From positions 1-52,164 of the forward strand of contig MNVA01000010.1 in assembly GCA_001871325.1 (NCBI GenBank): a stretch of 52,164 nt of DNA, given 5' to 3'. Under the pieces are notes generated by a model. That model searched no databases and was not told the origin of the DNA. It saw nothing but the letters and a program-made list of their open reading frames with translations. Both the position numbers and the translations under genes were made by a program. This document shows positions 45,451 through 52,164 of the stretch, piece after piece; positions within the stretch are counted from its first letter, which is position 1; every line of letters starts with the position of its first letter. The stretch is from Ignavibacteria bacterium CG1_02_37_35 (GTDB lineage Bacteria; Bacteroidota; Ignavibacteria; Ignavibacteriales; Ignavibacteriaceae).

Positions 45451-46431
45451 TTATCCTAACCTCATTTTATCACGAACTTCTTGAATAGTTATCTTTGCAA
45501 CTTTTTGTGCACGGTTTTCGCCATCGGTTAAAATATCTTTTACTTCGTCGAGGTGTTCTTCGTAATATTTTCTCTTCTCCAAAATGGGAGCAATAAAAGA
45601 AGAAATATTTGAGGTGCACTTTAATTTACAATCAACGCATCCTAAAGCACCGCTTCTACAGCCGGTTTCAATTTCAAGAATTTCAGACGGGCTAAATTTT
45701 TTATGATATGAAAACACTAAGCAAACTTCAGGTCTGCCGGGATCATTTTTACGTACCTTCAAAGGATCGGTTACGGCTTTTCTTAATTTAGTTTTAATGG
45801 TTTCAGCGTCATCCGAAAGGAGAATCGTATTACCTAATGATTTACTCATTTTTGCATCGCCGTCTAATCCGGGAAGTCGGGCAAATGCAGTTAATTTTGG
45901 TTCGGGCTCAGGAAATACTTCTCCGTACTGGTTATTAAATTTTCTTGCTATTTCTCTGGTTATTTCAATATGCGGGACTTGATCTTCCCCAACGGGAACC
46001 AAATCTCCTTTGTATAAAAGAATATCTGCCGCTTGTAAAACGGGATATCCTAAATGTCCGTATGAAACATTTTCAATATGTAAATCTCTAATCTGATCTT
46101 TCACTGTTGGATTTCGTTCGAGCCTGTTCACCGTTGCAAGCATAGAAAAAATTAAATGAAGTTCGGCATGTTCTTTTATTTGTGATTGGCGGAACATCGG
46201 GCTTATCTTCGGATCAAGTCCGGCTGCAAGCCAATCTATCAGCATCTCAATTGAGTCCTGGTAAATTGAATCTGAATTTAAATTTGTAGTCAAGACATGA
46301 TAATCAGCAATAAGATGAAAATTATCATATTCGTGTTGAAGAGAGATCCAATTTTCTAACGCGCCGACATAGTGTCCGATATGTAATTTACCGGTGGGTC
46401 GCATTCCACTTAAAATTCTTTTTTTATTCAT
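45451..46431 (-). CDS. trpS: Tryptophan-tRNA ligase
   Basis: The 326-residue class I synthetase has the HIGH-type motif PTGKLHIGHYVGALENW near residue 13 and the KMSKS loop LDGDAKMSKSLGN near 195. Length matches bacterial TrpRS (about 330). The start ATG at 46431 follows a purine-rich heptad repeat in the leader (46438-46488); a GTG at 46437 adds two residues. It opens the operon with scpAB. Confidence 0.96.
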   Translation of the reverse strand: MNKKRILSGMRPTGKLHIGHYVGALENWISLQHEYDNFHLIADYHVLTTNLNSDSIYQDSIEMLIDWLAAGLDPKISPMFRQSQIKEHAELHLIFSMLATVNRLERNPTVKDQIRDLHIENVSYGHLGYPVLQAADILLYKGDLVPVGEDQVPHIEITREIARKFNNQYGEVFPEPEPKLTAFARLPGLDGDAKMSKSLGNTILLSDDAETIKTKLRKAVTDPLKVRKNDPGRPEVCLVFSYHKKFSPSEILEIETGCRSGALGCVDCKLKCTSNISSFIAPILEKRKYYEEHLDEVKDILTDGENRAQKVAKITIQEVRDKMRLG

Positions 46432-46437
46432 TTCCAC

Positions 46438-46488
46438 TTTTAACTTTCAATTTTCAACTTTCCACTTTCAACTTTCTACTTTTTACTT
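46438..46488 (-). repeat. Degenerate heptad repeat in the trpS leader
   Basis: Read on the + strand the tract is a run of loose ACTTTCA or AACTTTC units, some with inserted T; on the trpS transcript it is purine-rich (GAAAGTT-like units). It sits between the HNH stop and trpS start, and no stem-loop is evident. Confidence 0.6.
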
Positions 46489-46980
46489 TCAACTGAGATA
46501 CATGTATTGTTTCCAAGACTCATCAAGCTTTCTCACAGAATTCTTAATAAAAAGAATATGATTTGGCGTGAACGGCTTGATCAACAAATGCATGTGCGCA
46601 TCGTTCGGAGAGCGGTCACCTTTTTTATTATTACAAACGGTGCATGCTGCAACCAGGTTCTCCCAGCTGTCAATGCCCCCTTTTGCTTTTGGGACAATAT
46701 GATCAATCGTTAATGGAATATCGCTTCTTCCGCAATAAGCGCACTTAAACTCATCTCTTCTTAAAATGTTTTTCCTCGTAAGCACAACTTTTTTGTAAGG
46801 CACAGAAATATAACTTGCAAGGCGAATTACGCTTGGCCATGGAAAAGACCGGTGAATGGTTCTCACTGATTTTTTCTTATCCTTGGAAACAATTTCTGCT
46901 TTTCCTAGCAAAAGTAGTATTAATGCCTTTTTGATGTTGCAAATAGTTAAAGGTTCATAACTCTGATTTAGTACCAGCAC
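46489..46980 (-). CDS. HNH endonuclease family protein
   Basis: The 163-residue protein contains an HNH nuclease domain near residues 70-130: FKCAYCGRSDIPLTIDHIVPKAKGG (parts CAYCGRSDIPLTIDHIVPK and GGIDSWENLVAACTVCNNKKGDR), with four cysteines for a structural zinc and the catalytic DH. The N-terminal half (VLVLNQSYEPLTICNIKKAL) is typical of stand-alone HNH proteins widely kept in Bacteroidota; the biological role is not settled. The start is a GTG at 46980 and no good ribosome site is seen; the frame stays open upstream without an ATG. Confidence 0.85.
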   Translation of the reverse strand: MLVLNQSYEPLTICNIKKALILLLLGKAEIVSKDKKKSVRTIHRSFPWPSVIRLASYISVPYKKVVLTRKNILRRDEFKCAYCGRSDIPLTIDHIVPKAKGGIDSWENLVAACTVCNNKKGDRSPNDAHMHLLIKPFTPNHILFIKNSVRKLDESWKQYMYLS

Positions 46981-47251
46981 TTTTGCATTTAATTTTCCGT
47001 TCGTACGTTTTGTGGGCTCGAAGACTTCCTCCCGTAATTTCGGGTGACTAATATATCTTACTTTTCTTGCAAATATAATTAAAAGGGAAAGTTTTTACTA
47101 ATAAATAGGTCATGCGGTCTGTTTTATTCTTTTTTTTATGGGGAGAAATCTCTGAACTGCTCTTCTTTGCCACTGCCCTGCAAGATCAAAATATGCAAGC
47201 TTAGAGCAAAAGGAATATTCGAACAAATAAAAAGTACCGTGATTTACAGTG

Positions 47252-47263
47252 TGGTCGCGACCA
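47252..47263. promoter_or_regulatory. Palindromic possible operator
   Basis: TGGTCGCGACCA is perfectly self-complementary and lies about 55 bases before the -7 element of the T9SS gene. Its position and symmetry suit a dimeric repressor or activator site, but no regulator or second copy was identified. Confidence 0.35.
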
Positions 47264-47293
47264 TTCTCCATAACACACAATCTCTTCTTTTCG

Positions 47294-47325
47294 TTTTTAT
47301 TTATCCTAAGAACAGAGTAAATTTG
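47294..47325 (+). promoter_or_regulatory. Probable promoter of the T9SS-secreted protein gene
   Basis: TAAATTTG (47318-47325) is an exact TAnnTTTG -7 element. At 20 bases upstream lies TTTT (47294-47297), 3 of 4 with the -33 TTTG. Transcription would begin near 47329, leaving a leader of about 22 bases with AAGAGAG before the ATG at 47352. Confidence 0.5.
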
Positions 47326-47351
47326 GTCAACAAAATATGAAGAGAGAATTC

Positions 47352-50300
47352 ATGTACAAGAAAATACTTTATCTTATTATCGTTTTCATTACTTTTGGTT
47401 TAAATGCGCAAAGTTTTAGAACAGAATCAATTGACGGTGTCAATAGCTTTAATGATTCAAACGAAAAACTGGCAACAACAAATGGTTCACAACTTTACGG
47501 ATTTGTAACCTGGGATAAAGATTATCTCTACATCGCATACTCCGGCAACTCTCCAAACGGTTTGGTTACAGACGACAACAGAGTTTTTCATATTTACGTG
47601 GATACCGACCCGCAAAAAACTGCAACAAGTGGAACCGGAACAACCGCATCTGATGCTTGGGCTTGGAACCCGACTCTCCCCTTCTCGGCAAATTACCATT
47701 ACGCTTTCAAAACATTTGATGCAAGTAACGTAACAGAATACAGGAAGGTTTTTAATGGGGCAATTTGGACAGATGCATCTTTTTCTACTCAAAATTATAA
47801 AAACTACAATTCCGGTTATTGGGAATTAAAGATAAAATTAAGTGATCTCGGCTCACCACAGCAGATCAATCTTCTCAGCTATGTTGAAGAAGATTGGTTG
47901 GATGGAAATCTGAACGGCGGAATTCCTTCAACTCTTTTTACCAACACTACTACGCAAGGTTCGATATCTTTTAATAACCATTTTTTAAATTATTATTTGA
48001 ATGATCAGGTTAATCCTAATGCAGCATTCAATTTAGATAATTATCAATGGCAGATTAGGTTAGAAGTTTCGGCTTCAACTTTATCAGATTCTTCAGCAAT
48101 TGCAGGAATGGCTTTAAATGGAACCGATAATTATGACTCCGGTGTTGATCTTCCAAAACCGCCATCTGCTCCAAGTAATTATCTCTCAATCTATTTCCCG
48201 CACGATGCTTGGTCTTCACTCGGTCCAAAATATGCCCGTAATTTTAAACTTTACAAATCACTCGACAGCACTACCTCTTCATGGGATGTATCCATTGCGT
48301 CTGATCTTGTCAGCCAGACATTGACCGTATCTGCTTCGTCATTCGATTTTGTCCCTTCCAATTATGCTATTTCTTTTTACGATATTGCAAAGGATTCAAC
48401 GCACAATCTTCGGACTTCAAACTATCAGTTCAGTTCCGGTTCATCTTCGGCAACATATTATTTCCGGTTAATAATTGGGAATTCACTTTCATCACCTAAC
48501 ATCAGCGCTAATGTAACCTCTTTGAGTTACGGAACGCTAAAAACAAATAAAGATTCTATACAAAATGTTGTACTTACAAACATCGGAGATTCTGCACTTG
48601 TTGTTTCAAACATTATTTCTACTCATTCATTTTATACTTTTACCGGAGGGACAGCCTACACGATCACAAAAAATAATTCTGTAACAATTCCGGTAAAATT
48701 CAGTCCAAAAGCCGCAGGATTATTTGAAGGGAAACTTTTGGTCCTCTGCAACGACCCGGATACTGATACGCTTGAAGTTGCATTGAGCGGAACCGGTGTA
48801 ACACTTCTGCCAATAATTTCAGTTAGTTCTTCTACTTTGAATTTTGGTTCAATAAAAGTTGCGTACGATTCTTCACTGACATTTAAAATATTTAATACCG
48901 GAGACACAACGCTCACGGTGTCAGCAATAACTTCATCAAGCGGAAATTTTACTGTAAATACTTCTGTTCCCTTCTCAATCAATGTAAAAGATTCCGCATC
49001 GGTCTCGACAACTTTTACACCTGACGAAGTCAAATCCTACAATGATTCACTCTTAATCACTAATACTGACGCGACAAACAATCCGTTTAAAATATATCTA
49101 ACCGGAAGCGGAATTGAATCTGTTCTTCAAAAAGACTTTTCTGCGGGATGGAACCTTATATCCATTCCCGTTCAACCAACAGATCAAAATACAAGCGCGG
49201 TTATTGGAGATGATGTTGCAAACTTTTTCTTCTATGAATATAAGAATGCAGTTTATCAAACAGCAATAACGGTTGAAAGAAATAAAGGTTACTGGCTCGG
49301 AATTGAAACGAATACTACCGTTGATGTCACCGGAAAACCTAAAATTGTTGATGATACACTTTCTGTTTCTGCGGGTTGGAATTTAGTCGGCTCACCATTT
49401 TTAAAGAAATATCCAAAGTCAGCTGTACAATATTCTAAAAATGGGGTTACTGTTTCAGCAGATTCTGCTGTAACGTTAGGTTGGATACAAAATTCATTTT
49501 ATAATTTTAACGTAACATCAAGAACATATGAATCCGCCGATACTCTCTCTCTTTGGAATGGTTACTGGTTAGCTGCCTTAACCGATGGAGTGAAGTCGTT
49601 ATATTTGAAAAATAATCAATCGGGTTCGCTGCCTAAAAAAGAAGCCACAAAAGATAATGGTACAAACTTCTGGGCTGTTTCAATTTCTGCATCATTAAAC
49701 GGTATGAATGATAATCTCTTATCATTTGGACAAAGTGATCTCGCGACCGATAAGTTTGATGCAAAATATGATTATGTTAAACCTCCAATATCTCCTGTTG
49801 CTTCCGTTGAGACATACTTTGAGAATACAGACTGGAGTTCTTACTTTAGCAAATTCGCAAGCGATATTAAAAAATCATCTTCTAATAAAGATGCTCAATG
49901 GTCATTTAATGTTGCTGCATTACAAAATGGAATGATGACATTAGACTGGAAAAATATTTTAACACAAATTCCGGCTGAAGTGCAAAAACAATTTGCAGTA
50001 ATTAGTTTGTCAACGACTGATATTCCCGATTTTCAGCCGGTTGATATGTTGAAACAATTCTCCCTCGCACTGCAAGTTGAGAAGGATAAAACATACAAGT
50101 TCAACATTAATGCTTCTATAACAGATGTACGTGATGAAGGTTTGCTACCAAAAGAATTTGGATTAGACCAGAATTATCCAAATCCGTTTAACCCGGTTAC
50201 ATCAATAAAATATTCGGTCGCTTTTACTCAACATGTACAATTAAAAATCTATGATCTCCTTGGTAATGAAATTGCTGTTTTGGTTCATGAAACAAAATCA

Positions 50301-50414
50301 CCCGGGACATATACAGTTGAGTTTTCATCAGCTAAATTAGCAAGCGGAACATATTATTATAGGCTGCAAGCTGGAGAATTCATTCAAACGAGGAAGATGA
50401 TAGTTCTCAAATAG
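47352..50414 (+). CDS. Large secreted protein with choice-of-anchor-D repeats and T9SS sorting domain
   Basis: The product (about 1020 residues from ATG 47352) has a signal peptide (YKKILYLIIVFITFGLNAQ). The next ~350 residues are beta-rich (TWDKDYLYIAYSGN, VDTDPQKTATS) and resemble extracellular DOMON/CBM9-like domains. Two Ig-like repeats of the choice-of-anchor-D type follow (VVLTNIGDSALVVSNI ... FSPKAAGLFEGKLLV; FKIFNTGDTTLTVSAI). A TrpTrp-type stretch (GWNLISIPVQP; GWNLVGSPF) comes next. The end carries the sorting domain, with LDQNYPNPFNPVTSIKYSV and KIYDLLGNEIAVL. The ATG at 47352 has AAGAGAG 5 bases before it; 47337 adds five residues. Confidence 0.85.
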   Translation: MYKKILYLIIVFITFGLNAQSFRTESIDGVNSFNDSNEKLATTNGSQLYGFVTWDKDYLYIAYSGNSPNGLVTDDNRVFHIYVDTDPQKTATSGTGTTASDAWAWNPTLPFSANYHYAFKTFDASNVTEYRKVFNGAIWTDASFSTQNYKNYNSGYWELKIKLSDLGSPQQINLLSYVEEDWLDGNLNGGIPSTLFTNTTTQGSISFNNHFLNYYLNDQVNPNAAFNLDNYQWQIRLEVSASTLSDSSAIAGMALNGTDNYDSGVDLPKPPSAPSNYLSIYFPHDAWSSLGPKYARNFKLYKSLDSTTSSWDVSIASDLVSQTLTVSASSFDFVPSNYAISFYDIAKDSTHNLRTSNYQFSSGSSSATYYFRLIIGNSLSSPNISANVTSLSYGTLKTNKDSIQNVVLTNIGDSALVVSNIISTHSFYTFTGGTAYTITKNNSVTIPVKFSPKAAGLFEGKLLVLCNDPDTDTLEVALSGTGVTLLPIISVSSSTLNFGSIKVAYDSSLTFKIFNTGDTTLTVSAITSSSGNFTVNTSVPFSINVKDSASVSTTFTPDEVKSYNDSLLITNTDATNNPFKIYLTGSGIESVLQKDFSAGWNLISIPVQPTDQNTSAVIGDDVANFFFYEYKNAVYQTAITVERNKGYWLGIETNTTVDVTGKPKIVDDTLSVSAGWNLVGSPFLKKYPKSAVQYSKNGVTVSADSAVTLGWIQNSFYNFNVTSRTYESADTLSLWNGYWLAALTDGVKSLYLKNNQSGSLPKKEATKDNGTNFWAVSISASLNGMNDNLLSFGQSDLATDKFDAKYDYVKPPISPVASVETYFENTDWSSYFSKFASDIKKSSSNKDAQWSFNVAALQNGMMTLDWKNILTQIPAEVQKQFAVISLSTTDIPDFQPVDMLKQFSLALQVEKDKTYKFNINASITDVRDEGLLPKEFGLDQNYPNPFNPVTSIKYSVAFTQHVQLKIYDLLGNEIAVLVHETKSPGTYTVEFSSAKLASGTYYYRLQAGEFIQTRKMIVLK

Positions 50415-50829
50415 GTTCTGAATTTAATCAAATCAGCTAAATTGAAATAACCAGCCGCATAATTTAGGGTAGCGTAGGGTTGCTTGCTTTCTCTGCTATG
50501 TTGAGCAGATAGACTCGTAGAGAACCGTTTTCACTAACCCGTTAACGATGATTGAATATCGGATAATTCAATCCGTTGGATAATTTTTTTTATGATCGGT
50601 GAAATGTTTTAATTATCTATCCGAGGGGGATAAACATGGGAGAGTAAAAGTCAAAGTGAATACCATCCAAACTTCAACTTCAGCATGCATAATTCCTTTA
50701 AAGCGATAGAATGACTGAAGGAAAATGAATGGATGACCGTTTTTCATTCAGCCATGCAAACACTCAATCATTCATCCCAAATTATTTGGCATTTATTTTT
50801 TTTTGATTCCAGGTTTACCATGGTTAGGT
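50415..50829. other. Gene-free interval with repeats
   Basis: No gene is visible. A hairpin GATTGAAT/ATTCAATC (50550-50573) lies 135 bases after the T9SS stop and could end its transcript, though its T-run is separated from it. Two copies of repeat families found elsewhere in the window lie here (50541-50699 and 50754-50831). Confidence 0.6.
50541..50699. repeat. Diverged copy of the right-edge repeat
   Basis: GTTAACGATGATTGAAT (50541-50557) matches 51962-51978 with one change. The stretch 50652-50699 (AAGTGAAT, CATCC, AACTTCA, AATTCCTT landmarks) matches 52009-52056. The interval between them is about 64 bases longer than in the other copy, so one has gained or lost DNA. Confidence 0.55.
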
Positions 50830-50831
50830 TT
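50754..50831. repeat. Post-gene element, copy 2 (downstream of the hemolysin-III gene)
   Basis: It aligns with 420-516 downstream of nagB. The last landmarks (GATTCC, GGTTTACC, TTAGGTTT) run right up to the stop codon of the hemolysin-III gene, so they form the first bases of its 3' untranslated region. The GC-rich hairpin insert of copy 1 is missing. Confidence 0.6.
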
Positions 50832-51471
50832 ACACATAAGAGTAGACCATTAAATAATGACAAAAACTCCCTGCCATTATGAAGAGATGAAATATTTCAT
50901 GAAAACCGAATGTGTTCGGAAACGGATCCGGCTTTTTCATTGCATAGATTACTGCGCCAATTGAATAAAATATTCCTCCCAAGCCTAACAAGACAATCCC
51001 TTGAGTCTGCATGACTTTAGTCAAAGGATAAAGAGCAATAACGATCATCCATCCCATCAACAAATAAATAGACGTATAAAGATAACGCGGTGCGTCAAGC
51101 CAAAATATTTTGAGGAAAAATCCGCCGAGAGTAAATGCCCAAACGCCAGTAAATATTGACCAACCCCATACTCCCCTAATTGAAATAAGAGATATCGGGG
51201 TATTAGAAGCAGCAATAAAAACAAATATCATGATGTGATCAATTTTTCGGAAGAGAACCAGATTTTTTTCTGATAGCGGAAGCCAATGATATAAGGTGCT
51301 GACGGTATAAAGCAAGATCATCGCACCGCCGAAAATCGAGAAGGAGATGATATGATAAATTGTCTCCGAACCACTTGCACGGGTGAGAAGTGCGATCAGT
51401 CCAACAATTGAAAAAAGGATTCCAATGAAATGAGTAAATCCACTGATTGGGTCTCGAAAACGTTTTACCAT
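50830..51471 (-). CDS. Hemolysin-III/PAQR-family membrane protein
   Basis: The 213-residue protein has about seven hydrophobic helices and the family motifs RDPISGFTHFIGILFSIVG near residue 5, STLYHWLPLSEK near 57, RKIDHIMIFVFIAAS near 74 and FHEIFHLFIMAGSFCHY near 190, which include the conserved Ser, His and Asp metal ligands of PAQR proteins (His and Asp in SxxxH and HxxxH). Cytotoxic function is not implied; family members are membrane hydrolase-like proteins. AAGAGGTT precedes the ATG. It is a single gene, divergent from the right-edge repeats. Confidence 0.9.
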   Translation of the reverse strand: MVKRFRDPISGFTHFIGILFSIVGLIALLTRASGSETIYHIISFSIFGGAMILLYTVSTLYHWLPLSEKNLVLFRKIDHIMIFVFIAASNTPISLISIRGVWGWSIFTGVWAFTLGGFFLKIFWLDAPRYLYTSIYLLMGWMIVIALYPLTKVMQTQGIVLLGLGGIFYSIGAVIYAMKKPDPFPNTFGFHEIFHLFIMAGSFCHYLMVYSYV

Positions 51472-51497
51472 AACCTCTTTTGGTTCAAATTGATTTA

Positions 51498-51505
51498 CAA
51501 AGTTA
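51498..51505 (-). promoter_or_regulatory. Possible -7 element for the hemolysin-III gene
   Basis: On the minus strand TAACTTTG is an exact TAnnTTTG octamer, the same one as before parA. It would give a leader of about 20 bases with the ribosome site AAGAGG. No TTTG stands at the -33 position. Confidence 0.35.
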
Positions 51506-51725
51506 CCTACGAAGAATTTATAATTGATTTAGCTCTTCGCAATAAGCGGGATGAATCTTGCTTTAGCTTTACGATGTTCACACAGTTTTTAAAGTAACGC
51601 TAATTCAAAATATTATGTAAGGCAAAAAATTCTTATTCACTTACATTACGCAAAGTTCTTTACCCTATTGCCAAATAAATACAAAATCGTAGCGCAGATT
51701 TAAGGTTTTATTTGTCATCCCAAAA
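51506..51725. other. Gene-free interval
   Basis: I see no gene, RNA or clear structure here; the sequence leads into the 207-bp repeat. Confidence 0.5.
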
Positions 51726-51933
51726 AGGATTTTCTTTGCTTCTATATTCATTTCTCTCTAATTATGTTATCCACTCGGGAGTTATTTTTCTCAATCCCGA
51801 TCGGATGAAATTATTATAATAACACCTGAGAAGAGCGGAACTAAATGCCGAAGGCATGACATTATTAAAATGCTTGATCAAGCAAACATTCAAACCATTA
51901 ACTGTGCATCAAACCAGAAATTGATATTCTTAG
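51726..51933. repeat. Copy 2 of the ~207-bp dispersed repeat
   Basis: It matches 1-208 with no net gap. The hairpin ATGCC-GAA-GGCAT is identical (51845-51857). The ATCC/GGAT stem is kept while its loop changed (CGAAA to CGATC), and the TTC hairpin of copy 1 at 44-56 is lost here. It lies upstream of the hemolysin-III gene, on its 5' side. Confidence 0.8.
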
Positions 51934-51936
51934 TAC

Positions 51937-51975
51937 CTTAGATTCTTGTTAGCGCTAACATGTTAACGATAATTG
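51937..51975. repeat. 39-bp right-edge repeat, copy 1, with palindrome
   Basis: It is identical to 52126-52164. It contains the perfect palindrome TGTTAGCGCTAACA (51947-51960) followed by GTTAACGATAATTG. Confidence 0.85.
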
Positions 51976-52073
51976 AATAACGAATAATGAACAAGTAATA
52001 ATGAATTTCGAAGTGAATGCAATCCGTATTTTAACTTCATCATTCGAAATTCCTTGTTCGATATTCATTATTC
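51975..52073. repeat. Long imperfect inverted repeat at the right edge
   Basis: The left arm (51975-52012) pairs with the right arm (52043-52073): GAATAA, then GAATA, then GAACAAG on the left and GAATTTCGAA near the loop meet their complements, with a 7-base insertion TAATAAT in the left arm. The inner GAAGT/ACTTC can extend the stem. Six T follow the right arm (52075-52080), so it could act as a terminator on the + strand. Confidence 0.65.
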
Positions 52074-52125
52074 ATTTTTTCCTTTAGCTTTTTTCCCAAG
52101 CAGCGTCATGGGAAAAACGTAGGCT

Positions 52126-52164
52126 CTTAGATTCTTGTTAGCGCTAACATGTTAACGATAATTG
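52126..52164. repeat. 39-bp right-edge repeat, copy 2, cut by the window end
   Basis: It starts 189 bases after copy 1 and is identical over all 39 visible bases, including the palindrome TGTTAGCGCTAACA (52136-52149). It continues past the window, so the repeat unit may be tandem with a 189-bp period. Confidence 0.85.

Larger units (their letters stand above)
46981..47351. other. Intergenic region between HNH and T9SS genes
   Basis: No gene is visible. It contains a perfect 12-bp palindrome TGGTCGCGACCA (47252-47263), a CCCG/CGGG hairpin near 47030, and a probable promoter for the T9SS gene (47294-47325). Confidence 0.6.

Noticed and set aside
51937-52164. CRISPR array at the right edge
   Set aside because: Only two identical 39-bp repeats 189 bases apart with an inverted-repeat spacer; spacing and structure do not fit CRISPR.

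Overview
The window is AT-rich, densely coded bacterial chromosome with no phage, insertion sequence, CRISPR array or rRNA operon. The best fit is a member of the Ignavibacteria or a near relative in the Fibrobacterota-Chlorobiota-Bacteroidota group. Two large secreted proteins end in type IX secretion (T9SS) sorting domains, one with the group's hallmark motif DQNYPNPFNP. Several genes have a TAnnTTTG -7 promoter element as in Bacteroidota. Single-domain housekeeping genes sit in tight, overlapping operons. This placement is inferred from motifs, not from a database search.

Layout. Positions 1-530 are gene-free and repeat-rich. Then come nagB (-), a decayed HEPN/nucleotidyltransferase pair (-) and rqcH (-). 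From 3973 to 25284 nearly everything is on the + strand: a POT-like transporter, a PASTA protein, rpe, nagA, folP-cdaA, a glycosyltransferase, a UlaG-like hydrolase, parA-parB, two envelope proteins, (ppx/gppA on the - strand), aroQ, a MerR regulator, tRNA-Pro, purF, a T9SS subtilase, pgsA, ftsY and a lipid kinase. From 25344 to 46980 everything is on the - strand. In transcription order these are: HNH nuclease, trpS, scpA-scpB, rluB, dacB, lysS, a DUF2279 protein, glycosyltransferase, Wzi-like barrel, CTP protease, DUF3108, gamma-carbonic-anhydrase-like protein, ybeY, DUF494, topA, xer recombinase, hpf, hprK, M23 peptidase, DUF2795, holB and hbd. A 1 kb T9SS gene pair region and a hemolysin-III gene follow, and the last 700 bases are again repeats.

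The most interesting signal is a 28-bp dif-like site (25292-25319) in the 59-bp gap where the two long co-directional runs converge, 4.6 kb from a Xer tyrosine recombinase gene. Together these suggest that the window spans the replication terminus. That would place parAB only about 13 kb from dif, which is unusual.

Other notable items are: a 207-bp diverged direct repeat lying at both ends of the window; a second repeat family with the palindrome TGTTAGCGCTAACA at the right edge; a third element sitting just after the stop codons of nagB and the hemolysin-III gene; a probable leaderless promoter for the PASTA gene; a long inverted repeat between nagA and folP; and a HEPN gene that has lost its centre and its frame.

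Functionally the window joins amino-sugar catabolism (nagA, nagB), cell-envelope growth (dacB, M23, CTP, PASTA, pgsA, Wzi-like, glycosyltransferases), chromosome dynamics (parAB, scpAB, topA, xer, dif, ftsY) and translation or ribosome care (rqcH, hpf, ybeY, rluB, lysS, trpS). No single novel operon-encoded defence system is visible.
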